Source: Pseudomonas fontis
GTDB taxonomy: Bacteria > Pseudomonadota > Gammaproteobacteria > Pseudomonadales > Pseudomonadaceae
DNA length: 33,123 bases
Direction of reading: 5' to 3'
Assembly (NCBI RefSeq): GCF_028656955.1
Contig: NZ_JAMDGY010000038.1
Span: 1-33,123, forward strand
Part shown: in pieces, positions 21,967 to 29,163 of the stretch
How positions within the stretch are numbered: the first letter of the stretch is position 1
Layout of the letters: every line of letters begins with the position of its first letter
Program-made: the position numbers and the translations under genes
The notes under the pieces: generated by a model
Databases searched by the model: none
What the model saw: only the letters and a program-made list of their open reading frames with translations
What the model was told of the DNA's origin: nothing

Positions 21967-23965
21967 TCACACTTGGCCATATTGTTGGCCATGCCGTAGC
22001 CAACGCTCCAGCAGCGGGCTGACGTGGTCGGGCCAGCGCGCAAGCAAGGCCTGGGCGGCATCGCGCACGGCGGGCAGCAGGTCGGCATCGCGCATCAGGT
22101 CGGCGACCTTGAACTGCAGCAGGCCGGTCTGGCGCGTGCCGAGCATTTCCCCGGGGCCGCGTAGCTCCAGGTCCTTCTCGGCAATGATGAAGCCGTCGTT
22201 GGTCTCGCGCATGATGCCCAGGCGCTCGCGACCAATCTGCGAGAGTGGCGGGTGATAGAGCAGCACGCAATGGCTGACGGCGCTGCCCCGGCCTACCCCG
22301 CCGCGCAGCTGGAGCAACCGGGGTGGCAATCAGCAGTTGCAGGTTGCCCTGTTTGAACTCGGCCATCACCGCCGCTTTTTCGGCAGGCTTCATGCGCCCG
22401 TGGATCAGGCCCACGCGCAGCTCACCCAAGGCGCTGGTGAGCTCCTCGAAGGTGGTTTCAGCCGCCTGGCAGGTCAGTTCTTCGGATTCCTCGATCAGCG
22501 TGCAGACCCAATAGGCCTGGCGGCCTTCGGCGCAGGCGGCGCGCACTCGCTCGACCACTTCGAAACGCCGGCTGTCGGTCACCAGCACGGTGTTGACCGG
22601 GGTGCGGCCGGGCGGCAGTTCGTCGAGGATCGAGGTGTCGAGGTCGGCGTAGGCGCTCATCGCCAGGGTCCGCGGGATGGGCGTTGCAGTCATGATCAGC
22701 TGATGCGGGCACATGCGCCCGCCGACGCCTTTCTGGCGCAGGGCCAGGCGCTGCTGCACGCCGAAGCGGTGCTGCTCGTCGATGATCACCAGGGCCAGGT
22801 TGTGGAACTTCACTTCATCCTGGAACAACGCATGGGTGCCGACCACCATCGGTGTGCCACTGGCGATCTGCTCCAGGGCGGCGACGCGCGCCTTGCCCTT
22901 GAGCTTGCCGGCCAGCCATGCCACGTCGATACCCAGGGGCTCCAGCCAGCGCTTGAAGGTGATGTAGTGCTGTTCGGCGAGAATCTCGGTGGGTGCCATC
23001 AGCGCGACCTGATAGCCAGCCTCCAGCGCCTGCAGCGCGGCCAGGGCGGCTACCACGGTCTTGCCGGCACCGACATCGCCCTGGACCAGGCGCAGCATCG
23101 GCTCGGGCTGGCTCAGGTCGTAGGCGATCTCGTTGCCCACGCGCTGCTGCGCGCCTGTCGGCTTGAAGCCGAGGTTGGCCAGGTACTGGGCGGGCAGGCG
23201 GCTGGCCTTGGCCAGTGCAGGCGCACGCTGGGCCCGCAGGCTTTCACGCAGGCGTTGTTGGGACAGCTGATGGGTCAGCAGCTCCTCGAACGCCAGGCGG
23301 TGCTGGGCCCAGTGATGGCCTTCGGCAAGCTCGTCCACGTCGGCATCGGCCGGTGGCCGGTGCAGGTAGCGGATGGCATCGTCCAGGGGCGCTAGCTGGT
23401 AATCGCGGGCCAGCTCGTGGGGCAGCCAGTCGGGCAGGCTGCGCGGGCCGAGCATCGACAGGCTCTGCTCGCACAGCTGGCGCAGGCGTTGCTGGGTCAG
23501 GCCTTCGGTGGTCGGGTAGATCGGCGTCAGCGTGGTGTCCACTGGCGGCGGCTCATCGCCGGTGAGGGCGCGGTATTCAGGGTGGTAGATCTCAAGCCCG
23601 GACGCTCCCGGGCGTGCTTCACCGTAGCAGCGCAGGTGGGTGCCGCGTTTGAGGCCATCCTTCTGCGCGTTGCTGAAATGATAGAAGCGCAGGCTGAGCA
23701 CGCCGCTGCCGTCGCCCAGGCGCACCAGCAGGCTGCGGCGCTTGCCCATGACCACATCGACGCCACTGACCACCCCTTCGATTACCGCGTCCTGGCCCGG
23801 GCGCAAGGCGCCAATCGGCACCACGCGGGTGCGGTCCTGGTAGCGCAGGGGCAGGTGGAACAGCACGTCCTGCAGGTTCTCCAGCCCGACCTTGGCCAAT
23901 TTCTCGGCCATGGCTTCGCCAACGCCCTTCAGTGCGGTGACCGATACCGTCGACAACTCGGTCAT
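21967..23965 (-). pseudogene. recG: ATP-dependent DNA helicase RecG, deleted in motif V and frameshifted
   Basis: RecG remodels stalled forks and Holliday junctions. The first part (start 23965) is normal: N-terminal wedge domain, Walker A GDVGAGKT, DEQHRFGVQQR box, TATPIPRT and the C-terminal helicase half to NLQLLIAT. Then, near 22313-22321, the frame breaks. The expected motif V block (TTVIEVGVDVPNASL and following residues, 27 in all) is missing and the downstream sequence resumes one frame over as LLQLRGGVGRGSAVSHCVLLYH, continuing normally to GQQYGQV and a stop at 21967. The conserved GRVGR reads GGVGR. The span is 1999 bp; adding the inferred 77-bp loss gives 2076 bp, that is 691 codons plus stop, the size I expect for this family. 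As read, the frame ends at 21881 with an unrelated tail. RecG would be inactive if the lesion is real. Confidence 0.88.
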
Positions 23966-23974
23966 GGCAATGAC

Positions 23975-24895
23975 CTACTGTGCCGAGGGTGGCTTGGCCA
24001 CCGAGCACAGGCGAATCGAGTCGGCGAGGATCTCGATGGCCTTGGGTCGTGGGAAGCTGGCGCGCCAGGCGATGGCCACGGTGCGGAACGGCACCGGAGG
24101 GCTGAGTGGGCGCACTTCGATGACGCCTGGAGCGTAATGGTGGCTGTCCACCGCAGACAGCGGCAGGATCGAAATACCCAGGCCCGAGGCAACCATGTGG
24201 CGGATCGTCTCCAGCGAGCTGGACTCGACCGTGGTGTGCTTGGCGCCGTCATGGCCCTTGGTCAGGGTCGGGCAGGCTTCCAGCACCTGGTCGCGGAAAC
24301 AGTGGCCTTCACCGAGCAACAGCAGGCTCTTGTCGTTGAGCAGGCTGGCATCGATGGTTTTTTTCTGGGTCCAGGGATGCTCGCTGGGCATCAGCACGTA
24401 GAACGGCTCGTCGTACAGCGGCAGGGTCAGTACGTCGGCTTCGTTGAACGGCAGGGCGATGATCACCGCGTCCAGCTCACCGTTGCGCAGCTTGTCGCGC
24501 AACACGTTGGTGAAGTTTTCTTCGATGTACAGCGGCATCTGCGGGGCGACCCGGTGCAGCTGTGGAATCAGGTGGGGGAACAGGTACGGGCCAACAGTAT
24601 AGATGGCGCCGACTTTCAGCGGGGCAGTCAGCTGGTTCTTGCCGGCCTGGGCCAGTTCGCGGATGCCTTGGGCCTGCTCGAGGACCTTCTGCGCCTGGGC
24701 GACGATGCCTTCACCGACCGGCGTCAGGCGTACCGCGCTCTTGCTGCGTTCGAAGATCAGCACGCCGAGCTCGTCCTCCAGCTTTTTCACGCCCACCGAC
24801 AGGGTCGGCTGGCTGACGTGACAGCGCTCAGCGGCATGGCCGAAGTGCTGTTCTTGAGCGAGGGTGACGATGTAGCGCAATTCTGTGAGGGTCAT
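23975..24895 (-). CDS. oxyR: Hydrogen-peroxide sensor and transcription regulator OxyR
   Basis: 306-residue LysR-type activator of catalase, alkyl hydroperoxide reductase and related genes. N-terminal winged helix (about 1-60, HFGHAAERCHVSQPTLSVGVKKLE). The redox cysteines are Cys199 in GEGHCFRDQ and Cys208 in VLEACPT, the same numbering as in E. coli OxyR. The effector domain is complete (ESSSLETIRHMVASGLGISILP). It is 9 bp upstream of recG on the same strand and the recG ribosome site (AGTAGGT) overlaps its stop, so the two are cotranscribed, as is common in pseudomonads. Confidence 0.95.
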   Translation of the reverse strand: MTLTELRYIVTLAQEQHFGHAAERCHVSQPTLSVGVKKLEDELGVLIFERSKSAVRLTPVGEGIVAQAQKVLEQAQGIRELAQAGKNQLTAPLKVGAIYTVGPYLFPHLIPQLHRVAPQMPLYIEENFTNVLRDKLRNGELDAVIIALPFNEADVLTLPLYDEPFYVLMPSEHPWTQKKTIDASLLNDKSLLLLGEGHCFRDQVLEACPTLTKGHDGAKHTTVESSSLETIRHMVASGLGISILPLSAVDSHHYAPGVIEVRPLSPPVPFRTVAIAWRASFPRPKAIEILADSIRLCSVAKPPSAQ

Positions 24896-24988
24896 AACGT
24901 GCGTCCATGAAGTTGCGGCCCCAGCATAGCGGCTGCAATCGATAGACGCACGTTATCAGACTTGGCTCTTTGTATCAGAAACAAGCTT

Positions 24989-25505
24989 TCAGCGTTTATC
25001 CAGCGAGTACACGAAGGGGGCCACCACTTCGATACTGCCGTTGTTGAGCAATTCCCTCGGCGGTGCCGGCACAGGCTGGGCCTTGCGGATCATTTCCAGG
25101 GTCGCGCGATCCAGCGCGGCACTGCCCGAACCACCGGCCAGCGAGTAGGACAGGATCTTGCCTTCACCATCGACCACGAAGCGCAACCGGTTGATCCCTT
25201 GCAGGCCGCGACGACGAGCGTCTTCCGGGTAGCGTTTGTACTTGCCCAGGTGCCGCAGCAGGTCACTCTGCCAGGTCGGCAGGGCGTTGCTGTTGGTGGC
25301 GATGCTCGGTGCCGGTGCAGCCGATTTTTGCGCAGGCGCATTGCTCGGCGGCGTGTCGACCGGTTCCTGGTCGGCAGGCTTCTCCTGTGGCGGCTCAGGC
25401 TTCTTCTCCGGCTTTGGCGGCTGGGGTTTGGCCTTGGGCTTGGTCCGCCAGCACGATCAACAGGCTACCGCCGTAACGCGTCATTTTATGCCGCGTATTG
25501 ATCAT
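24989..25505 (-). pseudogene. tonB: TonB, internally deleted and frameshifted
   Basis: TonB transmits ExbB/ExbD proton-motive energy to outer-membrane siderophore and cobalamin receptors. The start ATG at 25505 overlaps the exbD TGA (ATGA) and gives MINTRHKMTRYGGSLLIVLA, the cytoplasmic tail and first half of the anchor helix. At 25442-25449 the sequence jumps to the Pro/Lys-rich linker (KPKAKPQPPKPEKK) in a different frame; the latter continues to an intact C-terminal domain (LPTWQSDLLRHLGKYKRYPEDARRRG to PFVYSLDKR) ending at 24989. The span of 517 bp is not a multiple of three. From family knowledge about 70 residues, including half the helix and the Pro-rich start, are missing. As written, translation from 25505 stops soon after the junction, so no functional anchored TonB can be made. 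Confidence 0.85.
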
Positions 25506-25927
25506 TTCTTGGCTGCCGTCTCAAGCCCTACCAAGCCAACCTTCAGGTAACCGGCAGCACGCAGGGTATTCATGACTTCCATCAGATCGCCGTAGTCCAC
25601 GCCCTTGTCGGCCTGGAAGAAGATCGTGGTTTCCTTGTCGCCCTTGGTCTTGGCGTCCAGCAGGGCGCCGAGCTGGTCGCGCTGGACCTGCTCTTCACCC
25701 ACGTAGACGTTCTGGTCAGCCTTGACGCTCAGGAAGATCGGCTTCTCGGGGCGCGGTACCGGCTTGGCGGTCGAGGCCGGCAGGTCGACCTTGATGTCGA
25801 CCGTTGCCAGCGGCGCTGCCACCATGAAGATGATCAGCAGGACCAACATGACGTCGATGAACGGCGTTACGTTGATTTCGTGGTTCTCGACGAGATCGTC
25901 GTCGCCCTCTTTAAGATGCAGGCCCAT
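25502..25927 (-). CDS. exbD: Biopolymer transport protein ExbD
   Basis: 141-residue inner-membrane partner of ExbB. A short cytoplasmic tail is followed by one membrane helix (about 22-42) with the essential proton-translocating Asp25 in NVTPFIDVMLVLLIIFM, and a periplasmic domain (about 45-135; PIFLSVKADQNVYVGEE, then FFQADKGVDYGDLMEVMNTLRAAGYLKVGLV). It is 3 bp downstream of exbB, and its stop overlaps the tonB start, so the three form one operon. Confidence 0.95.
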   Translation of the reverse strand: MGLHLKEGDDDLVENHEINVTPFIDVMLVLLIIFMVAAPLATVDIKVDLPASTAKPVPRPEKPIFLSVKADQNVYVGEEQVQRDQLGALLDAKTKGDKETTIFFQADKGVDYGDLMEVMNTLRAAGYLKVGLVGLETAAKK

Positions 25928-25930
25928 GGC

Positions 25931-26905
25931 TTACCCCACTTTCACCATGTGTGGCGCAGCGGAACGCTCGCCTGGCTGGTGGTCCAGATCGCGGCTGACC
26001 AGCAGCAGGACCTGCGCCGAAGCGTCGGAAACCTGGGCCTTGTAACCGGCGATGGAGCGGGCGAAGACGTTGTAGATGACTACGGCAGGGATGGCCGCAA
26101 CCAGGCCCAGTGCGGTGGCCAGCAGCGCTTCAGCGATACCTGGAGCAACCACGGCGAGGTTGGTGGTCTGGGTTTTGGCGATGCCGATGAAGCTGTTCAT
26201 GATGCCCCACACGGTACCGAACAGGCCGACAAACGGCGCGGTCGAACCGATGGTTGCCAGCACGCCGGTGCCGCTGCTCATGTTGCGACCGCTGGCCGCT
26301 ACCAGGCGCTCCAGACGGAAGCTGACACGCTCCTTGATACCTTCACGCTCGCGGGCGTTGGCCGACAGGTGCATTTCTTCCTGGGCATCGGTCACCAGCA
26401 GGTGAGCCAGGGTGCCCGGCTTGTTCGCGGTGTCGGCGGCGTCCTTGAGGGTGGTGGCTTTTTTCAGCTGGGCGATTTCGCTGCGCAGGCGACGCTTGGC
26501 GCCCATCAGCTCGAAGCCTTTGGCGATCCAGATGGTCCAGGTGATGATCGAGGCGATGGCCAGGCCGATCATGACCGCCTTAACGATGATGTCGGCGTTC
26601 TGGTACATGCCCCATGGCGACAGGTCGTGTGCCATGCCCAGGTTGGCTTCTTCTACCAGGCCTTCTTCACCGGTGTCTGGCACCTGGCCTTCAACCGGCG
26701 CAACGGCCGCAGCGGCGGCTGGGTCGGTGGGCGCTGCGGCGTGCTCGGCAGCTGCCGGGGCAACGGCTGCTGCTGGGGTTGCCGGGGTGGCGACAGGCTC
26801 ATCGGCCATCGCGGCCGGGGCCAGCACCAGGCTGAACATCAGCGCGGCAATGGCGCGCCAGGCGCGCGACATGGTTGGCGAAGCGGAAGGTTGAATACGT
26901 GTCAT
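25931..26905 (-). CDS. exbB: Biopolymer transport protein ExbB (long, signal-peptide form)
   Basis: 324 residues with the start at 26905. An N-terminal signal peptide (ends AAMADE), then an Ala/Pro-rich periplasmic linker (about 38-85), then the MotA/TolQ/ExbB proton-channel domain with three membrane helices (DIIVKAVMIGLAIASIITWTIW; TIGSTAPFVGLFGTVWGIMNSF; ALLATALGLVAAIPAVVIYN). The long form with a signal peptide is known from P. putida-type exbBD systems. The frame is open upstream to 26974; a Met at 26872 is a shorter alternative, and the ribosome site at 26905 is weak. With ExbD it should energise TonB, whose gene is broken here. Confidence 0.92.
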   Translation of the reverse strand: MTRIQPSASPTMSRAWRAIAALMFSLVLAPAAMADEPVATPATPAAAVAPAAAEHAAAPTDPAAAAAVAPVEGQVPDTGEEGLVEEANLGMAHDLSPWGMYQNADIIVKAVMIGLAIASIITWTIWIAKGFELMGAKRRLRSEIAQLKKATTLKDAADTANKPGTLAHLLVTDAQEEMHLSANAREREGIKERVSFRLERLVAASGRNMSSGTGVLATIGSTAPFVGLFGTVWGIMNSFIGIAKTQTTNLAVVAPGIAEALLATALGLVAAIPAVVIYNVFARSIAGYKAQVSDASAQVLLLVSRDLDHQPGERSAAPHMVKVG

Positions 26906-26994
26906 GCTGGCCGGACCTGATGAAGAAGAAAGAGGTTTAATGTCCTTCAAGGCCTCGAAACAGGCCGAGAACAAAAATTTGGGTCGCTATTATT

Positions 26995-27013
26995 GCAAGT
27001 AATTCTTAATAGC
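26995..27013 (-). promoter_or_regulatory. Possible Fur-type site upstream of exbB
   Basis: GCAAGTAATTCTTAATAGC lies 90 bp before the exbB start in an AT-rich island (26985-27045). It matches a Pseudomonas Fur-like pattern (GCAAATGATAATCATTTGC) at 12 of 19 positions by eye. Iron control of exbB-exbD-tonB is well established in related bacteria, but this site is weak and could be coincidental. Confidence 0.3.
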
Positions 27014-27104
27014 AGAAGCAATAAAGCTGCTTTTTTTCGAATGATAGCTAGCCGCCTATCGATTTACGTGGATAGGCTGTGGCTTTGAATGACGGAGTTT
27101 AGAG

Positions 27105-27962
27105 ATGTCTGCGCCTTCAGTTCTGATCGTCGGTTGTGGCGATGTGGGTGGCCGTTTGGCCAAGCAATTGCTCGTCGACAACTGGCAGGTGAGTGGCCTG
27201 CGCAGGAATACTGGCGCTTTGCCGGCTGGGGTGTCGGCCATCGCGGCTGATCTGGACAGCGCCCAGTGCCCGGCCGAGTGGCCAACCGTGGCGCCGGATT
27301 ACCTGGTGTACTGCGTGGCGGCCAACCAGCACGACGAGGCTGGCTATCGCCTGGCCTATGTCGAGGGGCTGCGCACGGTGCTGGGCTGGCTGGCCGAGCG
27401 CGGGCAGCAGCCGCGCCGGCTGTTGTTTGTCTCCAGCAGCAGCGTTTACGCGCAACAGGACGGCGAATGGATTGACGAAACCGCAGCCGCAGAGCCGCAA
27501 GGCTACTCCGGGACGGTCATGCTCGAGGCTGAGCAGTTGGCGCTGGCCAGCGGTATCCCGGCCAGCATCGTGCGCCTGACCGGCATCTATGGCCCGGGCC
27601 GTGAGTGGCTGCTGAGCCAGGTGCGCCAGGGTTACCGGGTAACCGAGGAGCCACCGTTGTACGGCAACCGTATCCACGCCGAAGATGCCGCCGGCCTGCT
27701 GGCGTTCCTGCTCAAGGCGGATCTGCAGGGGCGTACGCTGGATGACTGTTACATCGGTGTCGATGACGCGCCGGAGCCTCTGGCTGAGGTGGTGGCCTGG
27801 CTACGCGAGTACATGGGGGTAACCGAGTGGTCGGAGCAGGAGCGTGTGCGCCGGACCGGCAGCAAGCGTTGCAGCAACGCTCGCTCGAAGGCACTGGGCT
27901 GGGCGCCGCAGTACCCGAGCTATAAGGAAGGCTACGCCGCGATCCTTGCCGGTCGCGGCTGA
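27105..27962 (+). CDS. NAD-dependent epimerase/dehydratase-like (extended SDR) protein
   Basis: 285 residues, similar to the YeeZ type. Rossmann motif VGCGDVGG (9-16), Ser cluster at 110-113 and Tyr134 in YSGTVMLEAE. The position of the usual catalytic Lys (Tyr134+4) is Val138, so this is an atypical member that may not perform the standard epimerase or dehydrogenase reaction. IYGPGREWLL and NRIHAEDAA are typical of the family. GGAG precedes the ATG at 27105. It is divergent from exbB and converges with the lipoprotein gene (3-bp gap). Substrate unknown. Confidence 0.85.
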   Translation: MSAPSVLIVGCGDVGGRLAKQLLVDNWQVSGLRRNTGALPAGVSAIAADLDSAQCPAEWPTVAPDYLVYCVAANQHDEAGYRLAYVEGLRTVLGWLAERGQQPRRLLFVSSSSVYAQQDGEWIDETAAAEPQGYSGTVMLEAEQLALASGIPASIVRLTGIYGPGREWLLSQVRQGYRVTEEPPLYGNRIHAEDAAGLLAFLLKADLQGRTLDDCYIGVDDAPEPLAEVVAWLREYMGVTEWSEQERVRRTGSKRCSNARSKALGWAPQYPSYKEGYAAILAGRG

Positions 27963-27965
27963 GGC

Positions 27966-28703
27966 TCAGTCGCGTTCGAGCAACCAGCGCCGGGCACCAG
28001 GGCGCAGGTCGGGCATGTCGCCCGGTTGCGCCTGGTTCACCGCCTGGAAGATTTCCAGGGTGTCGCCGTCGCGCTTGAAGATCCACGGGTTGCCCTGCTG
28101 GTTGCGCTCCAGCCACAGGCTGTCGTATTCGCCGGTCATGGTGGCGCAGTCGCCAGCCAGGCACAGCGCGTAACGGTCCAGTTCGGGCAGGCCGTCAACG
28201 CTGCCGTTGGCCCGGAAATGCACGGTTGCACCCTGGCCCGGACCTTCTTCGATCTTCCAGTCACCACCGAGGTAGGCGCTGTACAGCGCCTGCTCGAAGC
28301 TGCTGCCCAGTGGCGCTTCGGCGGGGGCGGACTCTTTCGGGCGCTGGAAGTGCTGCTCAGGGCCGGACTGGCTGGCGGCTTGCACCAGCTCCTTGCCATC
28401 CAGGCTCAGTGATTCGTTCTGGCCACCGTCGAACGTCACGCTCCACGGGCCTTTCTCATTCATGGTCAAACGGCCTTCGGCGCGCTCAAAGCCATTGCTG
28501 TAGCTGGCCTGCGCGGCCGCCACATTGACCTTCCATTCCAGGGCCGGGCCTTTGGCCTGCAGCGCCTGACGCAGGTTCACGCCTTTGGCGGCAGCGTCGA
28601 TGGCGGCCTGGTTGATCCAGATGCCGTTGTAGTCTTGCGGGCTGTGGCTGGCGCAACCACCCAGCAGGGCGGCCAGCAGCGACAAGGTAAGCGCGTGGCG
28701 CAT
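27966..28703 (-). CDS. Predicted lipoprotein, function unknown
   Basis: 245 residues. Signal peptide with lipobox LLGGC (Cys16), followed by ASHS; the residue after Cys is Ala, so outer-membrane targeting by Lol is expected. The mature part is a soluble domain with repeated Trp/Gly and beta-type segments (YNGIWINQAAIDAA, GPWSVTFDGGQ, GDWKIEEGPGQGATVHF, WIFKRDGDTLEIF) and no motif I can name. AAGGACC precedes the ATG at 28703; the frame extends upstream but without similarity. It lies 56 bp downstream of ridA on the same strand. Confidence 0.8.
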   Translation of the reverse strand: MRHALTLSLLAALLGGCASHSPQDYNGIWINQAAIDAAAKGVNLRQALQAKGPALEWKVNVAAAQASYSNGFERAEGRLTMNEKGPWSVTFDGGQNESLSLDGKELVQAASQSGPEQHFQRPKESAPAEAPLGSSFEQALYSAYLGGDWKIEEGPGQGATVHFRANGSVDGLPELDRYALCLAGDCATMTGEYDSLWLERNQQGNPWIFKRDGDTLEIFQAVNQAQPGDMPDLRPGARRWLLERD

Positions 28704-28759
28704 GATGGGGTCCTTCAGGCGGGAGTGATGGCGAGCCGTCCGGCCCGCCACCGGGGGTA

Positions 28760-29140
28760 TTACTCGAGGACCAGGATGGCGTCCATTTCGACCTGCGAAC
28801 CGCGTGGCAGGGCGGCAACGCCGATGGCGGCGCGGGCAGGGTAAGGCTGTTCGAAGTAACGGCCCATGACTTCGTTGACCTTGGCGAAGTGGCTCAGGTC
28901 GGTCAGGAAGATGTTCAGCTTGACGATGTCCTTGAAGGAACCACCGGCGGCTTCGGCAACGGCCTTGAGGTTCTCGAAGACCTGGACGGTCTGGGCTTCG
29001 AAGCCTTCAACCAGTTCCATGGTTTTCGGGTCCAGCGGGATCTGGCCCGACATGTAGACGGTGTTACCGGCCTTGATCGCCTGGGAGTAGGTGCCGATGG
29101 CCGCTGGGGCCTTGTCGCTGGTGATGACGGTCTTGGTCAT
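28760..29140 (-). CDS. ridA: 2-iminobutanoate/2-iminopropanoate deaminase RidA
   Basis: 126-residue member of the RidA (YjgF/YER057c/UK114) family, which hydrolyses reactive enamine/imine intermediates made by PLP enzymes. The substrate-anchoring Arg103 lies in PARAAIGVAALPRG, the Tyr17/Gly31 region GTYSQAIKAGNTVYMSGQ is standard, and length and C-terminal EMDAILVLE fit. AAGGAG precedes the ATG. The gene follows spoT by 23 bp on the same strand, consistent with a rpoZ-spoT-ridA operon. Confidence 0.95.
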   Translation of the reverse strand: MTKTVITSDKAPAAIGTYSQAIKAGNTVYMSGQIPLDPKTMELVEGFEAQTVQVFENLKAVAEAAGGSFKDIVKLNIFLTDLSHFAKVNEVMGRYFEQPYPARAAIGVAALPRGSQVEMDAILVLE

Positions 29141-29163
29141 GATGACTCCTTGCGGGGGAAGGG

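Noticed and set aside
21881..22320. Novel C-terminal extension of RecG (Arg/Pro/Ala-rich, about 145 residues)
   Set aside because: It is the out-of-frame reading of the normal recG 3' end; the proper frame is recognisable to 21967, so the tail is a frameshift product.
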